A stretch of DNA of 64,000 bases from Luteimonas sp. RC10 (GCF_014192745.1 NZ_JACHYJ010000011.1:25517-89516); one strand, 5' to 3'; counted from the stretch's first letter, positions 19,959-29,740 are shown. Notes: generated by a model from the sequence alone, not told the origin. Numbers and translations are program-made.

Positions 19959-20753
19959 TCAGCCCGCCGACACGACCAGGACCACAGCGAGGACCACAAG
20001 ACCGACCGCCACAGACGCACCGGCGACATACAGCGCAAGCCCGACCGCACCGCGCAACAGCGCGTTCCACCACGGCAGGCCGTCGAAACTGCGGATCAGG
20101 CTGTAGAGGAACCAGCCCAGCGCCAGTCGCGTCGCCCACAGTTCCGCGTGCGGGAACACCCCACGCAACGCGATGCCGATCGACCAAAGCAGGAATGTCT
20201 GTGCGGTCAGGAATGCGGTGACCGTCAGCCACTCGGGATAGTTCAGCCGCGCGGCACGCCAGAACGCCAGCTTCAAGGCGGCCGCTTCGAGCGGCACCAG
20301 CAGCAGGGTCACGATGCTCAGATTCGCCGCCGCCCACGTGCCGAGCCCACGCAGCAGTGCCACTGCCCGTTCGGCGTTGTCGGGCGCGGCGGGTTGGGCA
20401 CCGATGGCGGCCTGCGCGCCGGCATTGAAGTCGGCCATCGTGCCTGTCCCCGGCAACAGGCGGTTGAGCAGCACCACCAGCGCGGCCGTAGACACCAACA
20501 GCCACAGCGGCTTGGCGTACCCGGCGCGCCGGCCGGCCAGATAGTCACCAATCACCCTGCCGGGCCGCAGCAGCAGCCAGACCAGCGTGTGCACGATGCC
20601 GTGCTCGAGGCTGAAGACGTCCTGGCGCAGCGCGTCGCCGATGAAGCGCCAGTCGATGCGCTGCCCGTCCACCTTCCCGCATTGCGGACACACCGCGCCC
20701 ATGTCCATGGATCGTGGCATCTGCGGCTGCCGATCCTCCTTCGCTTGCTGCAT
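19959..20753 (-). CDS. DUF3667 family membrane protein
   Basis: The 264-residue protein has a cytoplasmic CPQC zinc-ribbon half (about residues 22-25). The DUF3667 signature follows: DWRFIGDALRQDVFSLEHGIVHTLVWLLLRPGRVIGDYLAGRRAGYAKPLWLL. Four to five hydrophobic segments make up the rest (about 80-100, 135-160, 165-190, 200-220, 235-262). Function is unknown for the family. The ATG at 20753 is chosen because it precedes the conserved region closely. It converges with pyrF (10 bp apart). Confidence 0.82.
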   Translation of the reverse strand: MQQAKEDRQPQMPRSMDMGAVCPQCGKVDGQRIDWRFIGDALRQDVFSLEHGIVHTLVWLLLRPGRVIGDYLAGRRAGYAKPLWLLVSTAALVVLLNRLLPGTGTMADFNAGAQAAIGAQPAAPDNAERAVALLRGLGTWAAANLSIVTLLLVPLEAAALKLAFWRAARLNYPEWLTVTAFLTAQTFLLWSIGIALRGVFPHAELWATRLALGWFLYSLIRSFDGLPWWNALLRGAVGLALYVAGASVAVGLVVLAVVLVVSAG

Positions 20754-20828
20754 GCATCCCCCTGCGCTGCGTCGCGTGCGCGGAAGTATCGCATCCGGAC
20801 AGGCCGGCAATGCGACCGGCGCGATCCG

Positions 20829-22013
20829 TCAGTCCAGCGTCTTGGCCACCCCGAACACCTGGCGCAGATAGCTCAGATAGCCGGGATCGTCGCACATGCT
20901 CTTGCCCGGCGAATCGCTGAGCTTGGCCACCGGCTGGCCGTTGCAGCGGACCATCTTGATAACGATGTTCAGCGGCGTCGGGCCGAGGTCGTTGGTCAGG
21001 TGCGTGCCCACCCCGAACGCGACCTGGCAGCGGCCGCGGAAGTGGTCGTGGAGCCGCATCACTTTGGCAAAATCCAGGCCGTCACTGAAGACCAGGGTCT
21101 TGCTCGCCGGATCGACGCGGTTGTGCTGGAAATGCGCAAGCATGCGGTCGCCCCAGACGAACGGGTCGCCCGAATCGTGGCGCACGCCGTCGAAAAGCTT
21201 GCAGAAGTACATGTCGAAATCGCGCAGGAACGCGTCCAGACCGACCACGTCCGACAGCGCGATGCCCAGGTCGCCGCGATACTCGTGCGCCCAGGCCTCG
21301 AGCGCCGCGACCTGCGAGTCGCGCAGCCGCGGCCCGAGCGCCTGGAACGCCTGCAGGTACTCGTGCGCCATCGTGCCCAGCGGCGTCATGCCGTAGCGGC
21401 GCGCGAAATCGACGTTGCTGGTGCCGACGAACTGCGCACCCAGTGCGTCGCGCAACAACGGCAGCATGTGGCCGTGCCACTGCCGCGAGTAGCGGCGCCG
21501 CGTGCCGTAGTCGGCGACCTTGCAATCGTCGAAGCCGGGCGTATCGCGCAACAGCGCAGCCTTCGCCTGCAACCGGCGCTCGCCCTCGGCGAAATCCGGC
21601 GCCGAGGTGTTGCGAAACCAGACCTCGTTGACGATCGCCAGCAGCGGCACTTCGAACAGGATCGTGTGCAGCCAGGGGCCACGGATGTCGAGTTCGATCT
21701 CGCCCGGCACCGATGCCGACGGCCGCAACTCGATGTACTTGCGGTCGAGCCGGAACAGCCCGAGGAAGTCGGCGAAGTCGGGCTTGATGAAGCGCAGCCC
21801 GCGCACATAGGCCAGTTCGTCATCGGTGAAGCGCAGCGCGCACAGCGCGTCGATCTCCTGCTCGATCTGGTCCAGATAGCGCGCCAGGTCGATGCCCGGC
21901 GTCCTGCACTTGAACCGATACTCGACGTGCGCACCGGGGTGCTGGTGCAGCACCGCCTGCATCATCGTGAACTTGTACAGGTCGGTGTCGAGCAGGGACT
22001 GGATGATCGGCAT
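20829..22013 (-). CDS. pncB: Nicotinate phosphoribosyltransferase
   Basis: PncB (394 residues) makes nicotinate mononucleotide in NAD salvage. Characteristic stretches are [17 protein letters not shown] at the N-terminus, [52 protein letters not shown] (with the phosphoregulated-type His), [16 protein letters not shown] and LVFSDGLDF. The length is normal for the proteobacterial form. The downstream interval to 22111 is empty. Confidence 0.95.
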   Translation of the reverse strand: MPIIQSLLDTDLYKFTMMQAVLHQHPGAHVEYRFKCRTPGIDLARYLDQIEQEIDALCALRFTDDELAYVRGLRFIKPDFADFLGLFRLDRKYIELRPSASVPGEIELDIRGPWLHTILFEVPLLAIVNEVWFRNTSAPDFAEGERRLQAKAALLRDTPGFDDCKVADYGTRRRYSRQWHGHMLPLLRDALGAQFVGTSNVDFARRYGMTPLGTMAHEYLQAFQALGPRLRDSQVAALEAWAHEYRGDLGIALSDVVGLDAFLRDFDMYFCKLFDGVRHDSGDPFVWGDRMLAHFQHNRVDPASKTLVFSDGLDFAKVMRLHDHFRGRCQVAFGVGTHLTNDLGPTPLNIVIKMVRCNGQPVAKLSDSPGKSMCDDPGYLSYLRQVFGVAKTLD

Positions 22014-22110
22014 GGGGAGGTCCGCGAAAAGAGCCCGGCTAGCCTAGCGCGTGGGCCGTGGCGAAAGCGCCTGCACCGGTCACCTGTGGCAGAACGCTTC
22101 GACCCAGCGG

Positions 22111-22959
22111 CTACAGCCGGCGCAGCACGGCCAGCGGGAAGCGCAGCCAGATCGCCAGCCACACGCCGACCCGCTGCACGAGACGCCGGCGCGGCGCCTC
22201 GAAGCGGCGGAAGTAGCGCCACAGGCCCCGGTGCTTGTGCCACTCGACGAACAGCGGCCGCGCGCGACTGGACACGCCGCGCACGTGCAGCACCGCGACA
22301 TCATTGGCCACCGCGACCGTGGCGCCCGCCTCGCGGGCACGACGGCACAGGTCGAGATCTTCGGCATGCAGCCGGTAGCCGGTGTCGAAGCCATCGATGC
22401 GGTCGAACAGCGTGCGCGGCAGCAGCATCAGCGCGCCCGACACCGCGGCCACGCGCTGCAGCGGCTGCGGCTCGCGCGGCAGCGAGAGATCGCGAGCAGA
22501 AGCGGTTCGCAGCATCGCGACGAAATCGGGATCCCGCCGCCGGGCGGCTGGATCGGCCACGCCGTCCTCGCCGAGCAGTTCGCTGCCCAGCAGACACTCA
22601 CCATCGAGCGCGTCCGCATGCGCGCGGAGCCGCGTCAGCGTGTCCACCTCGACCAGGCAATCCGGATTGACGAAGGCAATCCATGGCGCGTCGGCATCGC
22701 GCGCGCCCTGGTTGCACGCGACCGCGAAGCCGGGATTGTCGGGGTTGCCGATGAAGTGCACGCGTGGATCGAGCGAGGCGTGCCGCTGCACGATCGCCAA
22801 GGTCTCGTCGATCGAGCCGTTGTCGACGACGCGGATCTGCGCCACGCCATCGGCCTCGCGCAGACGACGCAGGCAGGCGTCGATGGTGCTCGCGCTCTGG
22901 TGGGTGACGACGACCGCGACCACATCGGCCGCAGGCGCAAGGGGCGACGATGCAGTCAT
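22111..22959 (-). CDS. Glycosyltransferase family 2 protein (rhamnosyltransferase-like)
   Basis: This is a 282-residue GT-A fold protein. The nucleotide-sugar-binding N-half reads VVAVVVTHQSASTIDACLRRL ... IRVVDNGSIDETL ... IGNPDNPGFAVACNQGA. A DxD-like motif is present as VNPDCLVE (about 105-112), and the acceptor-side catalytic region is YRLHAEDLDLCRRARE. The C-terminus has basic/hydrophobic helices (FRRFEAPRRRLVQRVGVWLAIWLRFPLAVLRRL) suggesting membrane association. The start overlaps the upstream glycosyltransferase stop by 4 bp. Likely target is a cell-surface polysaccharide; substrate unknown. Confidence 0.88.
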   Translation of the reverse strand: MTASSPLAPAADVVAVVVTHQSASTIDACLRRLREADGVAQIRVVDNGSIDETLAIVQRHASLDPRVHFIGNPDNPGFAVACNQGARDADAPWIAFVNPDCLVEVDTLTRLRAHADALDGECLLGSELLGEDGVADPAARRRDPDFVAMLRTASARDLSLPREPQPLQRVAAVSGALMLLPRTLFDRIDGFDTGYRLHAEDLDLCRRAREAGATVAVANDVAVLHVRGVSSRARPLFVEWHKHRGLWRYFRRFEAPRRRLVQRVGVWLAIWLRFPLAVLRRL

Positions 22960-23933
22960 CGTGAGGGGGCGCCGTGCTCGGTTTGCGTGACCGATGCGTC
23001 ACCGGGCAACGGCGTGTCGACCGGATCTCCGGACGCAGCAAGTTGGGCTGAAGTCACGTCATCGCCTGCAGGCCCATCGCCCATGACAGCGAGATCGTGC
23101 GCGGCGAACAATCCCTGCTGGGTCGGTGCGTTTTCGAGCGCCGCATAGTGGCGCTGCAGCTGCGCGCGACAGACGTGCAGCGGGTCATTCATCAGATAGG
23201 TCGCCAGCCGCGCATGCCAGGCGGGCCAGCGGGCCGCGAGCGCATCCATGTCGCCCTCGCGCGGGCCGCCCTCGCCGCCGCGTGCGACGAACGCCGTCTC
23301 GCACAGCGCGTTGCGCCAGCCTAAACCGGCCATGCGCAGCGACAGGTCGATCAGCGCGGCGTACCAGGAGCCGTAACTCGCGGTATCCAGCCCGCCGGCC
23401 TTGCGCCGGGCGTTGCCGCGCAGCAGCACCGCGTGGTCGATCGCGGCCGGCAGTTCGGGATGCAACGGCGGCAACTGCTGGCAGGCACGTGCGAGGCGCA
23501 GCGGATCGTCCGGCACCGGCGCGATCTCGCCGATGCGGGGCCATGAAGCGGCCTCGCCAGCATTGCACCAGGGCGTCGCGGTCGCGATCGAGGCATCGCG
23601 CGCGAAGCACGCAGCCAACTCGACCAGCCAGCCGGGCAGCGGCACGGCATCGGGCGCGAGCACGACGACATCGGCATCGCCGCAGGCGCGCAGCACGTCG
23701 TCCAGGTGCGCGACCTCGCCGACCCCGCGCTGACGGCAGGTGTAGTCGGCCTGCAACGGGGTGCTGGCCAGCCAGCGCTGCACGATCTGCGCGCCGCGCG
23801 GCCCGATGCGCGCATCGTCGGCCAGCCACACCTGCGTGCCGGCAGGCGTGCCGGCGTCGAGCGCGGCCAGGCAGGCGTCGAGCGCATCGTCGTCGTGCCC
23901 GACCGGCAGCAACACCACCGGCAACGCCGTCAT
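22956..23933 (-). CDS. Glycosyltransferase-like protein (GT2-type N-domain)
   Basis: The 325-residue protein begins PVVLLPVGHDDDALDACLAALDAGTP and continues through VWLADDARIGPRG and VVVLAPDAVPLPGWLVELAACF, a GT2-like Rossmann half. The metal-binding DxD is weak (APDAV). The C-terminal 60 residues look disordered and polar. It lies 21 bp downstream of gspD and is coupled to the next glycosyltransferase, so it is probably co-transcribed with the T2SS genes. Confidence 0.75.
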   Translation of the reverse strand: MTALPVVLLPVGHDDDALDACLAALDAGTPAGTQVWLADDARIGPRGAQIVQRWLASTPLQADYTCRQRGVGEVAHLDDVLRACGDADVVVLAPDAVPLPGWLVELAACFARDASIATATPWCNAGEAASWPRIGEIAPVPDDPLRLARACQQLPPLHPELPAAIDHAVLLRGNARRKAGGLDTASYGSWYAALIDLSLRMAGLGWRNALCETAFVARGGEGGPREGDMDALAARWPAWHARLATYLMNDPLHVCRAQLQRHYAALENAPTQQGLFAAHDLAVMGDGPAGDDVTSAQLAASGDPVDTPLPGDASVTQTEHGAPSR

Positions 23934-23954
23934 CGGCGCGCGTCCCCCGTCATG

Positions 23955-26228
23955 TCAGTTGCGCGGCTGCAGCGGCTGCAACGCGCGGAAGCGGCGGCCG
24001 TACTCGTCGGTCAGCTCCCGCGCTTCCTGCGGATTGCGCACGATCGTCGGCGTCAGCAGCACGATGACCTCGCTGCGGCTCGTGCCAGACCGCTGCTGCC
24101 CGAAGAGTCCTCCGATGACAGGAATACGACTCAGGCCCGGCAGTCCGGTCGAAGATTTACCAACCTCGTCTCGAATCAGCCCGGCAAGCATGACGGTGTC
24201 ACCGGCCTGCACAGCGGCTTCGGTCTTCAGTCGTCGTGTATCGATGCGCACATTGCCCTGTGCATCCGCGGTGCTTTGCGGCCCGGGCGAACTGACTTCT
24301 TGCACGATATCGAGGAACACCATGCCATCGCGGGTCACGCGAGGGCGGACCTTCAGGATCGTGCCGGTCTCCAGGTACTGCACGTTGGTATAGCTGTTGT
24401 CGCCGAGAATCGGATTGACGCTGGTCGTGGAGATCGGAATGCTCGCACCGACGTTGAACTCCGCCATCGCGTTGTTGCGTACGAACACCGACGGTGACTG
24501 CAGGATCTGGACATCGGTCACTTCGTCCAGCGCACTGATGACAGCGGCGGCGTCATTCTTGAACAACGTCCACGAAACATTAGGGTTGTCGCCACGGATG
24601 TCGATTGCTCCACCCAGGGTGCTCCACTTGCGTGGGAGGGCGGGATTGTCGCGCAACGAAAGGCTCGGTAGGCCAGCCAAAGAGGCTGCATTCTCGATGT
24701 ACCAATTGACTCCGTAGCGCAGATCACCGCTCAGCGTCACCTCCACCACCTGCGCCTCGATATGCACCTGCGCCGGCATCACGTCGAGCCGTTCGACGAC
24801 ATCGCGGATCGATCGCCACGCCGCCGGCGTCGTGCGCACGAGCAGCGTGTTGGTCTCGTCGACTGCAGACACGCCGACGCGATCGCCGCCGACCTCCAGG
24901 GTCACGCTGCTGGGTCCGTCCTGACGCTCGTCGAGCTGCATCTGGCCGATGTCGCCGCCACTGCCACCGCCACCACGCATGCCGCCGCGGCCGCCGCCCA
25001 TGCCTGAGTTGCTGCCCAGGCCACCGGCGCTTGAATCGAGCCCACCACGGCCGCCCGATGAGCTCCCATCCACGCCACCGCTGCGCAGCGTGTTGCCGCT
25101 CAGGCCCGGCATCAACGAGGCGCTGTCCTGACCGCTGCTGCCACCACTGCCGCCGAAGACTTCCGACAGTCGCTGCGCGAGCTCGCGCGCCTTGATGAAT
25201 TTCAGTTCGAGCGAGAACAACCGCGGCTCCTGGCCGGCGTTGTCGATGCGCTCGAGCCACTGCTGGATCTCGCCCAGGTAATCGGCCTGCGGCGTGATCA
25301 CCAGCACTGCGTTCGCACCTTCAAGGGGCATGAAGCGGAACATGCCTGCGACCGGCGATTCGCTGTCCTGGCCGAACACCTTCTCTAGATCGGCGACTAC
25401 CTGCGTGGCCTTGCCCGACTGCAGCGGGAACACGCCGACCGACATGCCCGACAGCCAATCGACGTCGAAGATCTCGATCGTGCGCAGGTAGTTGTCGAGT
25501 TCGGAGCGGCTGCCCGAGATCGTGATGACATTGCGTGCGTTGTCGGCGCCGACGATCGCGTTCGGGCGCGCGTAAGGCTCGAGCACCTTTTCCATCTCGG
25601 TCGCGGAGATGTAGCGCAGCGGCACCGTGCGCACTTCGAAGCCGCGCGCGGCCCCGGTGCCGCCGGTGCGCGGCGCGACCGTGCCGGTGGCGAGCGCGGT
25701 GTCGGCCGGCACGATGTTGTAGCGGCCGTCGCTGTAGATCATCCGGGCGTTGTTCCAGCCCAGCACCATTTCCAGCAGGCTCAGCGCCTGCGCCGCGCTC
25801 ACCGGCTTGGGCGTGGCCAACGTGACCGTGCCTTGCACTTCCGGCGCGATGACGTAGTTCTGGCCGAGCATGTCGCCGAGGATCGCCTTGGCGACCGCAT
25901 GCACCGATTCGCCCTCGAAATTGAACGACGCCTGCCCGGTGGTGCCACTGCCGAGCGTCGGCGGCGGCGCGGCCGCAGCGCCGCGATTGATCACCGTGCC
26001 GCTGCCGCGACGGATCTGCGGACGCGGGCGGTCGTCATCGTCGACCAGCGACTGCACGCGTGGCCCGTCGGCGACGCCCGTGGCATCGGCCTCCACCCCT
26101 TGGCGCAGATCGGCATCGCGCCGAACGGTCGGCGGCGGCGCCGTGGCGCAGCCGGCGAGCAGCGCGATGCAGATGCCGATCGCGAGCGTCCTGGACGGAA
26201 GGGCGGGAGTCATCGAAAGAGGCTTCAT
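23955..26228 (-). CDS. gspD: Type II secretion system secretin GspD (XpsD)
   Basis: The 757-residue outer-membrane secretin has a lipoprotein signal peptide with LLAGC (Cys 27), as known for Xanthomonas XpsD. N0 begins near residue 95 (FNFEGESVHAVAKAILGDMLGQNYVI), followed by N1-N3 (about 170-480). The C-terminal secretin core carries VQILQSPSVFVRNNAMAEFNVG, VRPRVTRDGMVFLDIVQEVS and GLPGLSRIPVIGGLFG. A glycine/serine-rich insert of about 60 residues (365-425) interrupts the N3 region. Start choice: the ATG at 26228 gives the signal peptide; another ATG lies at 26213. Confidence 0.95.
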   Translation of the reverse strand: MKPLSMTPALPSRTLAIGICIALLAGCATAPPPTVRRDADLRQGVEADATGVADGPRVQSLVDDDDRPRPQIRRGSGTVINRGAAAAPPPTLGSGTTGQASFNFEGESVHAVAKAILGDMLGQNYVIAPEVQGTVTLATPKPVSAAQALSLLEMVLGWNNARMIYSDGRYNIVPADTALATGTVAPRTGGTGAARGFEVRTVPLRYISATEMEKVLEPYARPNAIVGADNARNVITISGSRSELDNYLRTIEIFDVDWLSGMSVGVFPLQSGKATQVVADLEKVFGQDSESPVAGMFRFMPLEGANAVLVITPQADYLGEIQQWLERIDNAGQEPRLFSLELKFIKARELAQRLSEVFGGSGGSSGQDSASLMPGLSGNTLRSGGVDGSSSGGRGGLDSSAGGLGSNSGMGGGRGGMRGGGGSGGDIGQMQLDERQDGPSSVTLEVGGDRVGVSAVDETNTLLVRTTPAAWRSIRDVVERLDVMPAQVHIEAQVVEVTLSGDLRYGVNWYIENAASLAGLPSLSLRDNPALPRKWSTLGGAIDIRGDNPNVSWTLFKNDAAAVISALDEVTDVQILQSPSVFVRNNAMAEFNVGASIPISTTSVNPILGDNSYTNVQYLETGTILKVRPRVTRDGMVFLDIVQEVSSPGPQSTADAQGNVRIDTRRLKTEAAVQAGDTVMLAGLIRDEVGKSSTGLPGLSRIPVIGGLFGQQRSGTSRSEVIVLLTPTIVRNPQEARELTDEYGRRFRALQPLQPRN

Positions 26229-26238
26229 CGACTGGAGT

Positions 26239-27093
26239 CTACGGATCCTGGACGGGGGTGGGCGACGGCTGCGGCGCGGGCGACGGCCGAGCTGGCTGCT
26301 GTTGCTGTTGTTGCTGTTCCTGGCGCAGGCGCGCGCGCCGCTCCTCGATCCGGCGACGGATCGCCTCGACCTGCGCCTCCGCCGTCGCGGCGACGTCGTT
26401 GCCGGCCGTCTGCGCACCGCCTGATGGTGCGCGGTTGCGCGCAGCGTTCCGGGCCTGGGCGCGCCCGGCATCGCCGGCCTGCGGAATGTCGGGCGGCGGC
26501 GGATCGGTCGCGGGCGGCGGCCGGCGCAGCGGCATCTGCACAGCGCGGTCCTGCGCGACCGGCGTCGTCATCGGGGTCGGCGGCTGGCCGCCGGTGCCGT
26601 CGAACACGCGCAGTTCCAGCGTGCGCGGACCCTCGGGGCCGTTGAACACGACGCTGCGCGCGTCCACGCTGCCAAGCACCCAGCCGGGCGTGGTCGGCGG
26701 CGCCTCGCCGATGCGCAGGCGGATCGACTCGCCGCCCCCGCTGGGCTGCAGGATCGCCATCGCGAAATCGGGCGTCAGCAGCACGCTGGTCAACACGAAG
26801 TCGAAGCCCGGCGCGGCCTCGCCGCCTTCGTCCTGCGGGTCGATGAAGAAGGGATGCGGTTTGCGATCGGCCGAGAACAGCGGCCGCGCCGCGATCTCCC
26901 CGTACTGCGACAGCGGTGGCTGGGGCGCGACATCCGGCATCGCCGGCGCGGTCACCGCCGACGGGTCGCCCTCGTCCTCGCGCTGGCCGATGCGCCCGCC
27001 CAGCCCGGCCAAGGTCAGCACCAGGAACAGCAGCGCCCACGCCGCGACGGCGCCGATCAGCCAGGTCCGGGGATTGAGCCGATCAACCCGCAT
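26239..27093 (-). CDS. xpsN: Type II secretion protein XpsN (GspC/GspN-like)
   Basis: The 284-residue inner-membrane protein has a single N-terminal membrane segment (about 10-32). A periplasmic homology-region-like domain follows (YGEIAARPLFSADRKPHPF ... FVLTSVLLTPDFAMAIL, about 65-150), of the kind that contacts the secretin. The C-terminal third is low complexity: Pro-rich, then a charged helix IRRRIEERRARLRQE ending in eight or so glutamines. No PDZ domain is present. The position between gspM and gspD matches xpsN. The start at 27093 overlaps gspM. Confidence 0.85.
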   Translation of the reverse strand: MRVDRLNPRTWLIGAVAAWALLFLVLTLAGLGGRIGQREDEGDPSAVTAPAMPDVAPQPPLSQYGEIAARPLFSADRKPHPFFIDPQDEGGEAAPGFDFVLTSVLLTPDFAMAILQPSGGGESIRLRIGEAPPTTPGWVLGSVDARSVVFNGPEGPRTLELRVFDGTGGQPPTPMTTPVAQDRAVQMPLRRPPPATDPPPPDIPQAGDAGRAQARNAARNRAPSGGAQTAGNDVAATAEAQVEAIRRRIEERRARLRQEQQQQQQQPARPSPAPQPSPTPVQDP

Positions 27094-27730
27094 CGGTCGC
27101 CGCCTCCGCGCTGGGCGCCGCCGCAGGTGCGGATGGACCCGGCAACACATAGCCCGACAGATCGAAGCTCACGTCGACGCCGCCGCTGGCGGCGCCCGCG
27201 GCCAGCGTGTGCCGCTGGCTGAGAATGTTGAGGTTGTCGACGAACAGCCGGGGCGTGCCCGCTTCGAGCGAATGCAGCACCGCGGCAAGCTCCGGCATGC
27301 CGCAGCGCAGCCGCACCTGCACGGTCGCACGCGGGTAGCGGTCGTTGCGGCCGCCAGCCAACGGCGAACGGTTGCTGATCGCGCAACTGCGGTTGCCGGG
27401 ACTGGCTTCGAGCACCGCATTCTCGAGCCGCTGCACCAGGGCCGCCGTCGCCAGCTCCACGCTCGACTGCGGCATGAAGCCGGGCGCCGCGGCCATCGCC
27501 TCGCGCGCGCGCTCGAGTTCGGCGCGGACCTGCGGCGCCTGCTCGAGTTCGCGGCGGATGCGCAGTTCGCGCTCCTGCAGCGCGTCGATGCGCGCGCCCA
27601 GGTCCTGCATCGGCTGCGTCCACCAAGGGTGCAGCAGCACCAGGTAAGCGAGCAGCAGCGCGCCCAGCAGCAGACCCAGCGCCAGCCAGCGGTCGCGCGC
27701 GGGCACCGGACTATCGGGCATCGTCGGCAC
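27083..27730 (-). CDS. gspM: Type II secretion system protein GspM (XpsM)
   Basis: This is a 215-residue inner-membrane platform protein. One membrane helix (about 14-36, WLALGLLLGALLLAYLVLL) is preceded by a short cytoplasmic tail. A coiled-coil periplasmic stalk follows (45-85, RIDALQERELRIRRELEQ), then a ferredoxin-like domain ending around LDNLNILSQ-type sequence (VDNLNILSQRHTLA). It partners GspL. Overlaps with gspL upstream and xpsN downstream indicate tight coupling. Confidence 0.9.
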   Translation of the reverse strand: MPTMPDSPVPARDRWLALGLLLGALLLAYLVLLHPWWTQPMQDLGARIDALQERELRIRRELEQAPQVRAELERAREAMAAAPGFMPQSSVELATAALVQRLENAVLEASPGNRSCAISNRSPLAGGRNDRYPRATVQVRLRCGMPELAAVLHSLEAGTPRLFVDNLNILSQRHTLAAGAASGGVDVSFDLSGYVLPGPSAPAAAPSAEAATDAG

Positions 27731-28892
27731 GGGCGGCCTCCTGCGGTGGCGGCGCGGTGGGCGCGGGCGGTGGTGCGAGTTCGGCGGTCAGCGTGAAGCG
27801 GTCCGAGCGCGTCCGCGGGTCGTTCTGCAACGCCCCGGCGAGCGCCGGTGAATGCCACAGCGGTGACCCCTCCAGTTGCCCGACCAGCGCCGAGGCCTCG
27901 GTGCTCAGGCCGATCAGCAGAATCCGGTTGCCCTCGATCGCCGCCTTCTCCAGCGAGGTGCTGTCGGGCAGCCGCCGGCTCAGTTCGTCGAGGACCGCGA
28001 CCGTGGTGGGCCGCGCAGCGCGCTGGGCCTGCAGAAACGCCATGCCCTCGCGCAGGTCGGCCAGTTGCTGGCGCTGCGCGGACGCAGCGCGCGCGCGGAT
28101 CGCCTCGGCTTCGACCTTCTCCTGCAAGGCATCGGCCGCGGCGGCGCGGTTCTCGCGCATCTGCCACAGGCCGGCCACCGTCAGCAGCACGGCGATCGCA
28201 GCGAGCAGCCATTGCAGCCGGCGCTGAGGATCTTCGCGTCGACGTCGGCGTTCTGCGTCGATCAGGTCGACCCCGAGCGGGCGGTCGCCCTCGGCCAGGT
28301 CGATGCCGGCGAGCGTCGGCGCCAAGCTGCCGAGCGCCGCGAGCTCGGCTTCGATCGTCGCCCGCGGCACCACCACCAGTTCGACCTCGAGTTGGCCGTC
28401 GCCTCGACGCCCCAGAAGACGATGCCCATGCCGCACGTCACCGGCGGCGAACGGCGTCTGCCGGTCGATCTCGAAGCCCAGCACGTCGTGCAGGCGATCG
28501 GCGGCGGCTTCGGGCAACAGCATGCGTCTGCGCAATCCTGCCTGGGCCGGCAGCAGCAGCCAGCGCGGCGTTCCGGCCAGGCGATCGCCCAGCAATGTCG
28601 CCAGCGGATCGCCAGCGCGCCCTGCCAGTTCGGCAAGCGGCACCTGCGCCAGCTCACGCGTGTCGCGCGCTTCATGCAGGACCAGTCGCAGGCTCTCGCC
28701 CTGCGGCTGCAGCAGGAGGCGGCGGCCGGACAGTCCGAACAGTTCGCGCACGCGCGGCGGCAACCAGGCCGCGAGCGCGGTGCGCCACCACGCCAAGGCG
28801 CTGCGGACGCGGGCCCAGGTTCGCCCGTCCGGGCGCCAGCCGCGGCGCGGCAGCGCGGACGCGCCCGGTGATGCGGGTGTTGCGGACATCAT
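27711..28892 (-). CDS. gspL: Type II secretion system protein GspL (XpsL)
   Basis: The 393-residue protein recruits the ATPase GspE to the membrane. The N-terminal actin-like cytoplasmic domain (about 45-215) contains LPEAAADRLHDVLGFEIDRQTPF. One membrane segment lies at about 225-245 (RLQWLLAAIAVLLTVAGLW), then a periplasmic coiled coil and a PilN-like ferredoxin fold (VLDELSRRLPDSTSLEKAAIEGNRILL). The start at 28892 overlaps the gspK stop as ATGA. XpsL-XpsE contact is established in Xanthomonas. Confidence 0.92.
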   Translation of the reverse strand: MMSATPASPGASALPRRGWRPDGRTWARVRSALAWWRTALAAWLPPRVRELFGLSGRRLLLQPQGESLRLVLHEARDTRELAQVPLAELAGRAGDPLATLLGDRLAGTPRWLLLPAQAGLRRRMLLPEAAADRLHDVLGFEIDRQTPFAAGDVRHGHRLLGRRGDGQLEVELVVVPRATIEAELAALGSLAPTLAGIDLAEGDRPLGVDLIDAERRRRREDPQRRLQWLLAAIAVLLTVAGLWQMRENRAAAADALQEKVEAEAIRARAASAQRQQLADLREGMAFLQAQRAARPTTVAVLDELSRRLPDSTSLEKAAIEGNRILLIGLSTEASALVGQLEGSPLWHSPALAGALQNDPRTRSDRFTLTAELAPPPAPTAPPPQEAARADDAR

Positions 28893-29740
28893 CGCGGTGA
28901 AGCTCCCTCCTCCCAACGCAGCACGCTGTATGCCGTGCCCGGTACGGCGCCAGCGCCGGTCCTGACCACTGCCCGCAACCGCGCGCTCCGCCCCCCTTCG
29001 AGCCGCGCACGGCTGTCGATACTATACGTGCCGCTGCCGCCGCCCAGCACCGCCTCGGCAAGCAGTGCACCGGTGGCCGCGCGCGCGGCCAGAATCGGAT
29101 CGGCATCGACGCCCATCGCCTGCAGCACCACCGCATCGGCGAATTGCGGATCGGGCGACGGCAGACGGCCGTAGATGGTCAGGTGCGGCGCCACCGCCTC
29201 GAACAGCGCCGGCGTCATCCCGAGCACCTGCTGGACCTCGGCCACGGTCTCGAACGGCGCGTTCTTGGCGCCATAGGCGCGTCCCTGCGCCGCGTACTCG
29301 GCGCGTTCGGCGCCGCCCACCGGCTGCACCAGGTCGTCCTCGTCGCGCCAGTCGACGATCGCCCCAGCCACCTGGGCTGCCACGTCAGGGTCGGCGCCCA
29401 CCGCGTGCAGCAGCGCAGTCAGCAAGTCGCTGCCGGCCACGTTGAGATCGACCTTGCCGGTCTCGTCGACGATCCGGATCTCCACCGCCATGTCGTGGAA
29501 CTGCCAGGCGTAGGGTCGCCCGTCGGGCTGCCAGCGCAGCGCCGGGTCCGGCAACGCGAGCCGCATCAGCGCGTATTCGAGCCCGGCACGCGCGGCGGCA
29601 TCGCCCACGGTGCCGCGTGCCAGCACGCGCCCCTGCTGGTTCTCGATGCGTGCGGTGAGTGCGAAGGCGCCGACCAGCGCCGACAGCAGCACGATCAGCC
29701 ACAGCACCAACAGCAGCGCCGCGCCCCGGCTTCGGCTCAT
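28889..29740 (-). CDS. gspK: Type II secretion minor pseudopilin GspK (XpsK)
   Basis: The 283-residue pseudopilin sits at the pilus tip. The prepilin cleavage site is after Gly 6 (SRG/AALLLVLWLIVLLSALVG). Position +5 is Leu instead of Glu, as usual for GspK. The large alpha domain with IVDETGKVDLNVA, AGAIVDWRDEDDLVQPVGGAE and PFETVAEVQQVLGMTPALFEAVAPHLTIYG is diagnostic. It is coupled to gspJ by an ATGA overlap. Confidence 0.93.
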   Translation of the reverse strand: MSRSRGAALLLVLWLIVLLSALVGAFALTARIENQQGRVLARGTVGDAAARAGLEYALMRLALPDPALRWQPDGRPYAWQFHDMAVEIRIVDETGKVDLNVAGSDLLTALLHAVGADPDVAAQVAGAIVDWRDEDDLVQPVGGAERAEYAAQGRAYGAKNAPFETVAEVQQVLGMTPALFEAVAPHLTIYGRLPSPDPQFADAVVLQAMGVDADPILAARAATGALLAEAVLGGGSGTYSIDSRARLEGGRSARLRAVVRTGAGAVPGTAYSVLRWEEGASPR

